Below are positions 16,532 through 25,386 of a stretch of DNA of 47,579 nt, in pieces. The DNA is taken from the NCBI RefSeq assembly GCF_900155545.1, contig NZ_LT732526.1:343098-390676 (forward strand), given 5' to 3'. The DNA is from Clostridium sp. Marseille-P2415 (GTDB lineage: Bacteria > Bacillota > Clostridia > Lachnospirales > Lachnospiraceae). The notes below the pieces were generated by a model. It did no database searches, was not told where the DNA came from, and saw only the letters and a program-made list of their open reading frames with translations. Position 1 is the first letter of the stretch; the number at the start of each line of letters is the position of its first letter. The translations under genes and the position numbers were made by a program.

Positions 16532-17179
16532 ATGAAAAGACGTATGTCAGTATTTTGTCTGATACTGGTAATTGCAGCATCCCTTCCGGCGCTTACAGGC
16601 TGTGTAAAAGTGGTAAAGATCGGAGAAGAGGGGAAATACACGGGGAATGCGGAATTCAATGCAGGCGATGATGTGGCACAGATATGGGAATCCGGTGCAA
16701 TGCCGGAATTAAATGAAAAAGCAGTGGAGTTAAAGGATTTCCTGACAGAGGCAGGAGGTAATTTGGCGTCATTGGCTGACAAATACGGAAAGTACTCCAT
16801 GGGGACATCCGGGGAAATTAACTATGTGGTAAAGGGAACCGGCACGGTTACAGAGGTCAATACGGAGTCAAGGGCCGGATATGTGAAGGTGAGCCTTGAC
16901 GGCTATGAAGGTCCGGAGACCGTGAAGCTTCAGATCGGGCCGGTGTATAAAGGATCCTCCGTCCGTGATTCCCTGGATTTCATCAAATTCGGCGACTATA
17001 AGAATCAGCAGGACTGGGCGGCAATATCCCAGAACATTAATAAGCTGATTGACGAAACTGTGGTACAGCCTGCGGACCCGGCTTCCTTACAGGAGAAGAG
17101 CATATCATTTACAGGTGCATTTACCGTAAACGGAAATGAAGAACTGCTGATCACGCCGGTCGTGCTTAAGGTGCAGTAG
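16532..17179 (+). CDS. DUF2291 family lipoprotein
   Basis: A 215-residue protein with a lipoprotein signal (MKRRMSVFCLILVIAASLP, then LTGC with Cys24). It has a mostly beta C-terminal part containing YVVKGTGTVTEVN and VKLQIGPVYKGSSVRD. This is the DUF2291 pattern, a family repeatedly found inside ribose-type sugar ABC operons. The role is unknown; it might support the binding protein or permease at the membrane surface. AAGGAGG precedes ATG 16532. It sits between the binding protein and the ATPase, 30 bases after the former. Confidence 0.82.
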   Translation: MKRRMSVFCLILVIAASLPALTGCVKVVKIGEEGKYTGNAEFNAGDDVAQIWESGAMPELNEKAVELKDFLTEAGGNLASLADKYGKYSMGTSGEINYVVKGTGTVTEVNTESRAGYVKVSLDGYEGPETVKLQIGPVYKGSSVRDSLDFIKFGDYKNQQDWAAISQNINKLIDETVVQPADPASLQEKSISFTGAFTVNGNEELLITPVVLKVQ

Positions 17180-17194
17180 GATAGGAGGCAAGGT

Positions 17195-18739
17195 ATGGCT
17201 GACGAATACCAATGCAGGGATGATGTATTTTTGCACGCAGAAAAGATCAGTAAGATTTATCCCGGTACCATAGCCTTAGATGGCGTTTCCTTTGATTTGT
17301 TAAAAGGGAAGGTAAACGTGCTGATCGGGGAAAATGGTGCAGGCAAGTCCACATTAATGAGGATGATCGCCGGAATTGAGCAGCCCAGCGAGGGCAAAAT
17401 GTACATTGGGGATCATGAAGTGTGTTTTAAGGACACAACGGAAGCGAGAAAACATGGAATCGGCATCATTCACCAGGAATTAAGCCTGTTTCCCAATCTT
17501 AATGTATACCAGAATATTTTCATGGGCCGCGAGAAAATAAAGGGCGGGGTTATCCTGGATAATAAGATCCATATGGAACGGGCAAAAAAGGTGCTGGAAA
17601 AGCTGGAGCATCCCGTTGATTTAAATACACCGGTGGGAGAACTGCGGGTGGGACAGCAGCAGATCATAGAAATCGCCCGCAACCTTGTGGCGGATGATTT
17701 AAAGGTGCTGATCATGGATGAGCCCACATCCTCCTTAAGCCGGCAGGAGGTCTCCGTTCTGTTTAAAATCATGAGAGAGCTTACGGCAGAGGGAATCTCG
17801 ATCGTTTACATATCCCACAGGCTGGAAGAAATCATGCAGATAGGAGATCACATCACCATACTCCGGGATGGAAAATATGTGGCCAATGCAGAGGTGAAGG
17901 ACATCGATGTTCCGTGGATCGTGCATCAGATGACCGGAGGGGAAAAATCTTACCCCAAGCGGGACCGTACCGTAGACTGGAAGCAGACACAGACCGTGCT
18001 GGAGGTAAAAAACCTGTGCCTTCCCAAGCCGGGCGGCGGTTTTCTGGTGGATCATGTAAGCTTTGAGCTTAAAAAGGGAGAAGTTCTGGGAATCTATGGG
18101 CTTATGGGATCCGGGCGGACGGAAGTTTTTGAATGCCTTATGGGTTTGCAGCCGGAGCACACGGGAGAGGTTTATCTGGAGGGAAACAGGCTTGACATTA
18201 AGTCCATTGACCAGCAGATCGACAGAGGGTTTGCGCTGATACCGGAGGGCCGGCAGGAGCAGGGCCTGGTGCAGACTCTGGATATAGAGAAAAACTGCTC
18301 GCTGTCGGCATTAAAACGCTATACGATCGGACCGTTTTTAAACAGCAGGCTGGAAAACATTAAGGTGGACCAGCAGATCAACGATATTCATATTAAAGCA
18401 GCAGACAAGAAACTGCCAATTTTATCCTTATCAGGCGGCAATCAGCAGAAGGTCGTCATCGGTAAGGCAATTCTGACGGAGCCAAAGATCCTGTTAATGG
18501 ATGAGCCAAGCCGGGGCATTGACATCGGCGCCAAGACCGAAGTATTTGAGATCATAAACAAATATGCGGAAGAAGGGCTTTCCATCATAGTGATATCTTC
18601 GGAGCTTCAGGAAATCATGGCGATTGCCGACCGGGTCATGGTGCTCTCAAACGGCAGAAAGACCGGAGAGTTCTCTGGCGATGAAATACAGGAAGACTTA
18701 TTGGTACTGACCTCGTATAAGGGACATCATCAGGATTAA
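17195..18739 (+). CDS. Sugar ABC transporter ATP-binding protein (RbsA/MglA type)
   Basis: The 514-residue protein contains two fused ABC domains. The first has a full Walker A (GENGAGKST, 45-53), Q-loop, and Walker B (LIMDEPTSSL). The second has the degenerate P-loop GLMGSGRTE near 301, followed by the ABC signature LSGGNQQK near 411 and LLMDEPSRGIDIG. This asymmetry is normal for the carbohydrate uptake transporter-2 family. It powers import with the adjacent permease. AGGAGG lies eight bases before the ATG, 15 bases after the DUF2291 stop. Confidence 0.93.
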   Translation: MADEYQCRDDVFLHAEKISKIYPGTIALDGVSFDLLKGKVNVLIGENGAGKSTLMRMIAGIEQPSEGKMYIGDHEVCFKDTTEARKHGIGIIHQELSLFPNLNVYQNIFMGREKIKGGVILDNKIHMERAKKVLEKLEHPVDLNTPVGELRVGQQQIIEIARNLVADDLKVLIMDEPTSSLSRQEVSVLFKIMRELTAEGISIVYISHRLEEIMQIGDHITILRDGKYVANAEVKDIDVPWIVHQMTGGEKSYPKRDRTVDWKQTQTVLEVKNLCLPKPGGGFLVDHVSFELKKGEVLGIYGLMGSGRTEVFECLMGLQPEHTGEVYLEGNRLDIKSIDQQIDRGFALIPEGRQEQGLVQTLDIEKNCSLSALKRYTIGPFLNSRLENIKVDQQINDIHIKAADKKLPILSLSGGNQQKVVIGKAILTEPKILLMDEPSRGIDIGAKTEVFEIINKYAEEGLSIIVISSELQEIMAIADRVMVLSNGRKTGEFSGDEIQEDLLVLTSYKGHHQD

Positions 18740-18760
18740 GTTTGAAAAGGAGATAAAATT

Positions 18761-19816
18761 ATGGCAGGAAATGGTAAAACGATGTCAAATAACAAATTGG
18801 CCATGACCCTTTTAAAGGGGAGGACCTTTATTGTACTAATCATATTGCTGGTTTTCTTCAGCATCAGGGCTGATAATTTCTTAAGCCCCGGTACCTTGAT
18901 GATTGTGGCAAAACACGTTGCCTTATACGGCATCCTGGCGATCGGTATGACCTATGTCATCATAACCAGCGGCATTGACTTATCCGTGGGTTCCATTGCT
19001 GGCCTGGCAGGCATGATCGCAGGGGGGCTGATCGAAGAGGGCCTGACTCTTAAGATGTTTGGTGTGACCATGTATTTTAATGTCCCGCTGATCGTCCTGG
19101 TTACGGTGCTTCTGGGTACGGTCATGGGCATGGTCAATGGTATCGTGATCACAAAATGCAAGGTGGCTCCGTTTATTACAACGCTTGGTACCATGTATAT
19201 ATGCCGGGGACTGGCCAATATCCGTTCCGACGGCAAGACATTTTCCAAACTGTCCGGTCATGCAGGCCTTGGCAATACCGGTTTTGAATTCTTCGGACGC
19301 ACCCTGGGAAATACAGGAATTCCTGTGGGCGTTATCATCCTCGCTATCCTTGCAGTGATCGCAGGCGTAATACTGAAGAAGACACCCTTTGGCTGGCATG
19401 TCCTTTCCATCGGCGGCAATGAGAAAGCCTCCAGGCTGTCAGGGATAAAGGTTGACAGGGTGAAGATCTGGGTATATGCATTTTCCGGCTTCTGTGCGGC
19501 AGTGGTAGGAATCATCGCGACCTCCCAGCTGGTATCTGCGACACCAAAGACAGGCGAGTCATGGGAGATGAATGCCATTGCGGCATCGGTGCTTGGCGGA
19601 ACCTCCATGGCCGGCGGTGTGGGAACGATCGGCGGAACGATTGTGGGGGCATTTGTAATCGGCGTGATCAACGACGGCATGACCATGTGCGGTGTCACGG
19701 AATTCTGGCAGAAAATCATCAGAGGGCTTGTTATCATACTGGCGGTCATCATTGACCAGTTCCAGAGAAAGCTGCAGGCTAAGATGGCTCTGCAGGCCCG
19801 CAACGAGAATAAATAA
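18761..19816 (+). CDS. Sugar ABC transporter permease (RbsC type)
   Basis: A 351-residue, strongly hydrophobic protein with about eight to ten membrane spans. It contains the BPD_transp_2 landmarks GMTYVIITSGIDLSVGSIAG, GGNEKASRLSGI and ASVLGGTSMAGGVGT. It forms the membrane channel for the sugar held by the upstream lipoprotein; one gene probably makes a homodimer. It ends the operon: a hairpin terminator begins six bases after the stop. Confidence 0.92.
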   Translation: MAGNGKTMSNNKLAMTLLKGRTFIVLIILLVFFSIRADNFLSPGTLMIVAKHVALYGILAIGMTYVIITSGIDLSVGSIAGLAGMIAGGLIEEGLTLKMFGVTMYFNVPLIVLVTVLLGTVMGMVNGIVITKCKVAPFITTLGTMYICRGLANIRSDGKTFSKLSGHAGLGNTGFEFFGRTLGNTGIPVGVIILAILAVIAGVILKKTPFGWHVLSIGGNEKASRLSGIKVDRVKIWVYAFSGFCAAVVGIIATSQLVSATPKTGESWEMNAIAASVLGGTSMAGGVGTIGGTIVGAFVIGVINDGMTMCGVTEFWQKIIRGLVIILAVIIDQFQRKLQAKMALQARNENK

Positions 19817-19821
19817 TGTGG

Positions 19822-19861
19822 AAGGCGCAGTCCGGGGCTCCGGAGTGCGTCTTTGCTTTTT
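19822..19861 (+). terminator. Terminator of the apiose-type sugar operon
   Basis: A 13-14 bp stem with one mismatch (19822-19835 against 19840-19853, loop GGCT) is followed by a T-rich tail interrupted once (TTTGCTTTTT). Confidence 0.75.
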
Positions 19862-19877
19862 CCTGGAAAGCCTGATG

Positions 19878-19906
19878 TTGATGAGAAGGCGTATTGTGTG
19901 TATAAT
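19878..19906 (+). promoter_or_regulatory. Promoter of the RpiR regulator
   Basis: TTGATG (19878-19883) and TATAAT (19901-19906) are spaced by 17 bases, 48 bases before the ATG. Confidence 0.7.
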
Positions 19907-19953
19907 ATATAGAAGAAAAGAATCGATCAATCATACAAAGGCGGTGATAAAAT

Positions 19954-20700
19954 ATGACATTGTTTTCCAATCAGGTATTAAGCCGGTTTACCGAACTTGA
20001 TTATGAGGTCTATAATTTCATCTTGAAAAACAGCGGCAAGATTCCCTATATGACCATAAGAGAGGTTGCAGGGGAGGCCCATGTCTCCACGACCACCATA
20101 ACCCGATTCTGCAGGAAGGTAAACTGCAGCGGATTTTCTGAGTTTAAGGTCCGGTTTAAGCTGGAAAAAGAGCACGAAAATACACGGAAAAAGGAGTTCG
20201 ATTTCAGTTCCATCCAGGATTTTTTTCAAAGGGTCAATACGGAAACATTTCAAAAGCAGCTGGAGACCATAGCGGAAATTATGGCAAAAAAGAAACAGAT
20301 CATCTTTCTCGGCACAGGAAATTCCGGGATCATTGCTGAGTATGCCAGCCGGTACTTCTGCAATATCGGTATTTTTTCCACGGGGATCAGCAATCCCATG
20401 TTTCCGATCAATCTTGAATTTCCCGGGGAAAGCATCCTGATTGTTCTTTCCGTTGAGGGAGAAACGAATATACTGATAGAAAATTCGGCAATTTCAAAGC
20501 AGAAAAACAGCACGGTCGTGTCCATCACCAACAGCAAAAACAGTACATTGGCCAGGATATCCGATTATAATATTTCCTATTATATCCAACGGGAACTGGC
20601 GGCGGACAAGGAGATGAGGGTGGACATCACCTCCCAGATACCGGCAGTTTATATTGTGGAGGCATTGGCAAGGTTAACGGTGCAGAGAAAGCAGGGATGA
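19954..20700 (+). CDS. MurR/RpiR family transcriptional regulator
   Basis: The 248-residue protein has an N-terminal HTH_6 domain (YMTIREVAGEAHVSTTTITRF, split over two helices) and a C-terminal SIS sugar-isomerase-type domain from about residue 105. The SIS domain carries IIFLGTGNSGIIAEYASRY and a later LSVEGETN phosphate-sugar pocket. Such regulators sense phosphosugars. With its own promoter it stands between the sugar operon and the GH4 gene and could control either. The GH4 gene, whose product acts on phosphorylated glycosides, is the likelier target; that is inference. Confidence 0.88.
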   Translation: MTLFSNQVLSRFTELDYEVYNFILKNSGKIPYMTIREVAGEAHVSTTTITRFCRKVNCSGFSEFKVRFKLEKEHENTRKKEFDFSSIQDFFQRVNTETFQKQLETIAEIMAKKKQIIFLGTGNSGIIAEYASRYFCNIGIFSTGISNPMFPINLEFPGESILIVLSVEGETNILIENSAISKQKNSTVVSITNSKNSTLARISDYNISYYIQRELAADKEMRVDITSQIPAVYIVEALARLTVQRKQG

Positions 20701-20717
20701 AACACCCTGTTTTTTTT
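20692..20717 (+). terminator. Terminator after the RpiR gene
   Basis: CAGGG and CCCTG form a short stem overlapping the stop codon, followed by eight T. The GH4 gene is therefore probably a separate transcript. Confidence 0.65.
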
Positions 20718-20829
20718 ATGAAACAAATGCCTAAACAGTATGGTTTGTGACCAAATGAGCCGGCCTTATTTCAAATAAATCTGTTTTGGAGTATGCTTTA
20801 GCTATCGACATGAAAAAGGAGGAAGACTT

Positions 20830-22203
20830 ATGAAAGGGAATTTAAAGATTGTAACCATTGGTGGCGGTTCCAGCTATACGCCGGAATTAATAGAAGGCTT
20901 CATCAAAAGAAAGGATCAGCTGCCGGTCCGTGAGATCTGGCTGGTTGATATTGAGGAAGGAAAAGAGAAGCTCGAGATCGTGGGAAATCTGGCAAAACGT
21001 ATGGTAAAGGCAGCCGGCCTTGACTGGGAAATTCATCTGACCCTGGACCGGAGAACCGCCTTAAAGGATGCGGATTTTGTATCTACCCAGTTTCGTGTGG
21101 GGCTTTTGGATGCCCGCATCAAGGATGAACGGATCCCTCTGTCCCACGGGATTCTGGGCCAGGAGACCAACGGTGCAGGAGGGATGTTAAAGGCATTCCG
21201 TACCATCCCGGTAATCCTTGATATTGTAGAAGATATGAAGGAACTTTGCCCCAATGCATGGCTGGTGAACTTTACGAACCCATCCGGTATGGTGACAGAG
21301 GCAGTGATGCGTTACGGAAAATGGGATAAGGTGGTCGGATTGTGCAATGTTCCCATTATGTGCAGAAAAATTGCGGCAGGAGCCCTGCAGGAGAAGGAAG
21401 AGGACCTGTTTTTCCGCTTTGGAGGACTGAATCATTTCCACTGGCACCGGGTATGGAACAGGCAAGGGGAAGAAAAGACCGGAGAGGTAATTGAAAAAGC
21501 ATATACCTCGGCAGAGGGACTTAAAAAGGCAATGCAGGGAATCAAGAGCTCCGGCGTCCAGAATATTCCCAATATCTCCTTCCTGGCAGGACAAATCAGG
21601 AATCTTGGGATCATTCCGTGTATGTATCACCGGTATTATTATATTACCGACGATATGCTGAAGGAAGAGCTGGAAGCCTATGAAAAGGGAGAAACCAGGG
21701 CGGAACTGGTAAAACGCACGGAAGCGGAACTGTTTGAGCTCTATAAGGACCCGGATCTAAAGGTGAAGCCGGTTCAGCTGGAAAAACGGGGAGGCGCGTT
21801 CTATTCTGACGCAGCCTGTGAACTGATCGCCTCCATTTTTAATGATAAGAAAAGCCATATGGTAGTAAGTACAAGAAACAACGGCGCGGTCTCAGACCTG
21901 CCGGATGATGTGGTCGTAGAAGTGAGCAGCATCATTACCGCTCACGGGCCGGTTCCCATATCCTGGGGAAGCTTTGAGCCTTCCAGCAGAGGCTTACTGC
22001 AGTTAATGAAGGATATGGAGCTGACGACCATAAAGGCAGCAGTGACCGGCGACTATGATACCGCTCTCCAGGCCTTTACCTTAAATCCTCTGGTCCCAAG
22101 CGGCAAAATAGCAGGGAAGCTTCTGGATGAGCTTCTGGTGGCCCATAAAAAGCATCTGCCCCGGTTTCAGGAGAAAATTGAGGCTCTGGAAGCCAATGGA
22201 TAA
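20830..22203 (+). CDS. GH4 family 6-phospho-glycosidase
   Basis: The 457-residue protein is a glycoside hydrolase family 4 enzyme. The NAD-binding start is IVTIGGGSSYTPEL, then STQFRVGLLDARIKDE, NFTNPSGMVTEAV, the metal Cys172 in CNVP and the metal His in LNHFHWHR. GH4 enzymes open glycosidic bonds by an NAD- and Mn-dependent oxidation-elimination route and usually act on 6-phospho-beta-glucosides. There is no PTS gene nearby, so the source of a phosphorylated substrate is not visible. AAGGAGG precedes the ATG. Its promoter region (20718-20829) holds a weak TTCAAA/TATGCT pair. Confidence 0.87.
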   Translation: MKGNLKIVTIGGGSSYTPELIEGFIKRKDQLPVREIWLVDIEEGKEKLEIVGNLAKRMVKAAGLDWEIHLTLDRRTALKDADFVSTQFRVGLLDARIKDERIPLSHGILGQETNGAGGMLKAFRTIPVILDIVEDMKELCPNAWLVNFTNPSGMVTEAVMRYGKWDKVVGLCNVPIMCRKIAAGALQEKEEDLFFRFGGLNHFHWHRVWNRQGEEKTGEVIEKAYTSAEGLKKAMQGIKSSGVQNIPNISFLAGQIRNLGIIPCMYHRYYYITDDMLKEELEAYEKGETRAELVKRTEAELFELYKDPDLKVKPVQLEKRGGAFYSDAACELIASIFNDKKSHMVVSTRNNGAVSDLPDDVVVEVSSIITAHGPVPISWGSFEPSSRGLLQLMKDMELTTIKAAVTGDYDTALQAFTLNPLVPSGKIAGKLLDELLVAHKKHLPRFQEKIEALEANG

Positions 22204-22206
22204 AAC

Positions 22207-22236
22207 TTGACATCATAAGCGGAAAAGTGCTATACT
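22207..22236 (+). promoter_or_regulatory. Promoter of the queuosine precursor operon
   Basis: TTGACA (22207-22212) and TATACT (22231-22236) are spaced by 18 bases. This places the start of transcription near 22243 and creates a leader of about 220 bases before queD. Confidence 0.85.
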
Positions 22237-22252
22237 TTTTATCGCAGTAAAA

Positions 22253-22294
22253 GACAGTTCATTTGTACCATCCTGTCTCTAAATAAAACTAGGG
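22253..22294 (+). ncRNA. PreQ1 class I-like riboswitch aptamer
   Basis: A 5-bp stem GACAG/CTGTC (22253-22257 with 22273-22277) encloses a loop starting TTC and containing ACC. It is followed by an A-rich tail ending AAAACTAGG (22287-22293). This matches the short H-type pseudoknot of preQ1-I aptamers, whose tail is AAAACTAAGG-like. It stands directly after the promoter and before the genes that make preQ1, as expected. Further down, 22318-22351 can fold into another long hairpin, and 22366-22395 is an intrinsic terminator, so control is probably by premature termination when preQ1 is bound. Confidence 0.75.
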
Positions 22295-22365
22295 CTGATT
22301 TTAAATATGATAGGGTAAGAGGAAAGGCAGAGGATCTCTCTGTTTCTCTTGCGGATGAATATATA

Positions 22366-22395
22366 AAATAGGCATAGTGATATGCCTATTTTTTT
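22366..22395 (+). terminator. Riboswitch expression-platform terminator
   Basis: An 11-bp perfect stem (AAATAGGCATA with TATGCCTATTT, loop GTGA) runs straight into a T-tract. It lies inside the que leader, 70 bases before queD, so it acts as an attenuator rather than as an operon end. Confidence 0.88.
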
Positions 22396-22465
22396 GTCCG
22401 GTTATTTCAATATCCTGAAAAATTAATCATATTGGCCCTTTGATCATGAAAGGATGTAAAGGCTT

Positions 22466-22903
22466 ATGTATTATTTAAAAACAGAGCAAAGCTTTGATTC
22501 GGCTCATTTTCTGGCGGATTATGAAGGCAAATGCAGGAATATCCATGGTCACAGATGGCGCGTGGCAGTGGAAGTGATGAGTTTGACTCTGCAGGAAGAA
22601 AAACAGTTAAACGGCATGGTTGTGGACTTTACGCAGTTAAAAAGGGATTTGAAAGAAGAAACCGATCTATTTGATCATGCATTGATCCTTGAGAAGGGGT
22701 CCTTAAAGGCGCTCACCCTTGCGGCATTAAAAGAAGAGGGATTCCGTATGGCTGAGGTGGATTTTCGCCCGACTGCCGAACGGTTCTCCAAATATTTTTA
22801 TGACCGGATGACCCGCAGGGGATATGGGGTGAAATCTGCGGCTGTTTATGAAACTCCGTCCAATTGCGCTTCTTATGAGGAGGAAACCGATGACACGGTA
22901 TAA
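22466..22903 (+). CDS. queD: 6-carboxytetrahydropterin synthase QueD
   Basis: The 145-residue enzyme converts 7,8-dihydroneopterin triphosphate to 6-carboxy-tetrahydropterin, the first committed step to preQ1. Zinc ligands are His14 (SFDSAHF), His27 and His29 (CRNIHGHRW), with catalytic Cys23 nearby. FDHALILEKG and the ETPSNCASY end are typical of QueD/PTPS proteins. It is the first gene behind the riboswitch. Its end overlaps the start of queE by 14 bases. Confidence 0.92.
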   Translation: MYYLKTEQSFDSAHFLADYEGKCRNIHGHRWRVAVEVMSLTLQEEKQLNGMVVDFTQLKRDLKEETDLFDHALILEKGSLKALTLAALKEEGFRMAEVDFRPTAERFSKYFYDRMTRRGYGVKSAAVYETPSNCASYEEETDDTV

Positions 22904-23558
22904 GGTTGTGGAAAAGTTTGTAAGCATCAACGGCGAAGGCGTTCTGGCAGGGCAGCTGGCTGTTTTCATACGCTTTAAAGGGTGCAATCTTTCCTGCTCC
23001 TACTGTGATACCGCCTGGGCGAATGAAAAGCAGGCAGACTTTGTTTTCATGACCGGACTTCAGATCTACCGGTATATAAAAGAAACCGGTATAAAAAATG
23101 TAACATTAACAGGCGGTGAACCCCTGCTGCAGCCGGATATCCGGGACCTTCTCAGTATGCTTTCCGGGGATAAGGATCTGCATATCGAAATCGAAACAAA
23201 TGGCAGCATCGGTTTGTCGGATTTTATAAACTTTAAGAATCCTCCTTCTTTTACGATGGACTATAAGCTTCCGGGCAGCTTCATGGAATCAGAGATGCTC
23301 ATTTCGAATCTGAAACTGCTGACTAAAAAAGATACCGTAAAATTTGTGGCAGGCAGTACCGAAGATTTAAACCGCGCAAAAGAAATCATGACAGCCCATG
23401 AGCTGACGAAGAAATGCCATGTCCATATCAGCACCGTATTCGGAAAACTCGGTTTAAAAGAAGTGGTGGAGTATATGAAGCAGAATGGGATGAATGATGT
23501 GACCCTGCAGCTGCAGATGCACAAAATCATCTGGGGCCCCGGGGAAACGGGGGTCTGA
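22890..23558 (+). CDS. queE: 7-carboxy-7-deazaguanine synthase QueE
   Basis: A 222-residue radical-SAM enzyme that contracts the pterin ring to 7-carboxy-7-deazaguanine. The cluster-binding motif is CNLSCSYC in the family's C-x3-C-x2-C form. [18 protein letters not shown] precedes it and [11 protein letters not shown] follows. I chose the ATG at 22890, preceded by GAGGAGG, rather than the upstream in-frame ATG inside queD, because the family starts at the [14 protein letters not shown] stretch. Translation is coupled to queD. Confidence 0.92.
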   Translation: MTRYKVVEKFVSINGEGVLAGQLAVFIRFKGCNLSCSYCDTAWANEKQADFVFMTGLQIYRYIKETGIKNVTLTGGEPLLQPDIRDLLSMLSGDKDLHIEIETNGSIGLSDFINFKNPPSFTMDYKLPGSFMESEMLISNLKLLTKKDTVKFVAGSTEDLNRAKEIMTAHELTKKCHVHISTVFGKLGLKEVVEYMKQNGMNDVTLQLQMHKIIWGPGETGV

Positions 23559-23587
23559 TCCATTGGGGAAAGGTGAGGTGGCCGAAA

Positions 23588-24166
23588 ATGGCAATTGATA
23601 CGGAAGCGATCAAAAAGCATGTAAAAGGCATACTTGCGGCATTGGGCGATGATCCGGAACGGGAGGGATTAAAAGATACTCCTGCGCGTGTGGCACGCAT
23701 GTATGAAGAGGTATTTGAGGGCATGAACTATACCAATCATGAAATTGCCCGTATGTTTCAGAAAACATTTAAAGAGAATCCGGAGATGGAACAGGGCAGG
23801 AACGATATGGTCATTATGCGGGATATCGAAGTGTTCAGCTATTGCGAACATCATCTGGCACTGATGTATGATATGAAGGTTACCGTGGCTTACATACCAA
23901 ACGGCAGGGTGATCGGGCTCAGTAAGATCGCAAGAATCGCGGATATGGTCTCAAAGCGGCTGCAGCTTCAGGAGCGGATCGGCTCTGATATTTGTGAAAT
24001 CATGCAGGAAATAACCGGTTCCGGAGATGTTGCGGTCCTGATCGAAGGAAGTCACGGCTGTATGGGGAGCAGGGGGATTAAGAAGCCATCGGCCAGAACC
24101 CATACCTCCACATTGCGGGGCCGTTTTCAAACGGATGCCGCATTGCAGATGCGTTTGAAATTATAA
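23588..24166 (+). CDS. folE: GTP cyclohydrolase I FolE
   Basis: The roughly 192-residue enzyme makes dihydroneopterin triphosphate from GTP, feeding both folate and queuosine. Its presence inside the que operon supports the pterin-to-preQ1 supply. Zinc and catalytic residues lie in [11 protein letters not shown] and [33 protein letters not shown] is a strong family stretch. A GTG at 23573 is an alternative start five codons earlier; ATG 23588 has GAGGTGG six bases upstream. Confidence 0.92.
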   Translation: MAIDTEAIKKHVKGILAALGDDPEREGLKDTPARVARMYEEVFEGMNYTNHEIARMFQKTFKENPEMEQGRNDMVIMRDIEVFSYCEHHLALMYDMKVTVAYIPNGRVIGLSKIARIADMVSKRLQLQERIGSDICEIMQEITGSGDVAVLIEGSHGCMGSRGIKKPSARTHTSTLRGRFQTDAALQMRLKL

Positions 24167-24185
24167 AATGGAATGGAGAAGAAAA

Positions 24186-24866
24186 ATGAAAGCATTGGTA
24201 TTATTAAGCGGCGGAGTTGACAGTACGACCTGTCTTGGGCTGGCGGTCCGTCAATATGGCAGGGAAAATGTGTCCGCACTGGCTGTTTCCTATGGACAGA
24301 AACATACAAAGGAATTAGATGCAGCGAAAAAAATAGCGGCTTATTACCAGGTGGAGTTTCTGTGCCTGGATTTGGCAAAAATATTTGAGCAGAGTGACTG
24401 TTCCCTTTTGCAGCATTCGGATCAGGAGATTCCAAAGGAAGCCTATGGAAAGCAGCTGAAAACCAGCGGAGGGAAACCGGTGCCGACCTATGTCCCGTTT
24501 CGCAACGGGCTGTTCTTATCGGCCGCAGCGAGCATTGCCTTATCAAAAGGCTGCAGCCTGATTTATTATGGTGCTCACAGTGATGATGCGGCGGGAAATG
24601 CGTATCCGGACTGCAGCAGCGCCTTTCAGGAAGCCATGAACCAGGCAATAACCATAGGAAGCGGTAACCAGCTGCAGATCCGGGCTCCTTTTGTTTTATG
24701 GACCAAGGCGAAGGTGGTTGAAAAAGGATTGGAGCTGAAGGTTCCATATGAATTGACCTGGAGCTGTTATGAAGGTGGAGAGAAGCCATGCGGAAAATGC
24801 GGCACCTGCATTGACCGCGCAGCAGCCTTTGAGATAAACGGCATAAGCGATCCGGCAATGGAATAG
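24186..24866 (+). CDS. queC: 7-cyano-7-deazaguanine synthase QueC
   Basis: A 226-residue ATP-dependent enzyme turning the carboxy- into the cyano-deazaguanine (preQ0). The PP-loop SGGVDSTT is at residues 8-15. [15 protein letters not shown] and the zinc-binding Cys series [16 protein letters not shown] near the C-terminus are diagnostic. I chose ATG 24186 (GGAG about nine bases upstream) over ATG 24168. The gap to folE is only 19 bases. Confidence 0.93.
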   Translation: MKALVLLSGGVDSTTCLGLAVRQYGRENVSALAVSYGQKHTKELDAAKKIAAYYQVEFLCLDLAKIFEQSDCSLLQHSDQEIPKEAYGKQLKTSGGKPVPTYVPFRNGLFLSAAASIALSKGCSLIYYGAHSDDAAGNAYPDCSSAFQEAMNQAITIGSGNQLQIRAPFVLWTKAKVVEKGLELKVPYELTWSCYEGGEKPCGKCGTCIDRAAAFEINGISDPAME

Positions 24867-24882
24867 TGGAGGGAGAATAATT

Positions 24883-25380
24883 ATGACAGGAAGAAATGCA
24901 GAAGAAAGAAAAGAGCTCACGCTTCTGGGAAGCCGGGGAACAAAATATGAAATGGATTATAATCCGGGCATATTGGAAACCTTTCCCAATAAGCATCCGG
25001 AAAATGATTATTTTGTCAAATTTAACTGCCCCGAATTTACCAGCCTTTGTCCCATTACCGGACAGCCGGATTTTGCTACCATTACAATTTCCTATGTGCC
25101 CGGTGAAAAAATGGTAGAAAGCAAATCCCTGAAGCTTTATTTATTCAGCTTCCGCAATCACGGGGATTTTCACGAGGACTGCATCAATATCATCATGAAA
25201 GACTTAATTTCCCTGATGGATCCCAAATACATTGAGGTGTGGGGGAAATTTACTCCCCGCGGCGGAATATCCATTGATCCCTACTGCAATTACGGCCGGG
25301 CGGATACCAGATGGGAAGAGACCGCATGGAACCGGCTGGCCGGTCATGACTTATATCCGGAAAAGGTGGATAACAGATAG
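24883..25380 (+). CDS. queF: NADPH-dependent preQ0 reductase QueF
   Basis: The 165-residue single-domain (unimodular) QueF reduces the nitrile of preQ0 to the amine of preQ1, the riboswitch ligand. The catalytic Cys56 sits in [14 protein letters not shown] and the family motif ESKSLKLYL starts at Glu79. The C-terminal [17 protein letters not shown] fits. It closes the operon 17 bases after queC. A convergent exporter gene begins its stop only six bases later, with a GGGAC/GTCCC hairpin potential at that junction. Confidence 0.93.
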   Translation: MTGRNAEERKELTLLGSRGTKYEMDYNPGILETFPNKHPENDYFVKFNCPEFTSLCPITGQPDFATITISYVPGEKMVESKSLKLYLFSFRNHGDFHEDCINIIMKDLISLMDPKYIEVWGKFTPRGGISIDPYCNYGRADTRWEETAWNRLAGHDLYPEKVDNR

Positions 25381-25386
25381 CCTTCT

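Noticed and set aside
20740-20752. TGGT-N5-ACCA before the GH4 gene as another FCD-GntR operator
   Set aside because: The spacer length differs from the TGGTATGACCA sites at 42.0-42.2 kb, so it is probably chance.
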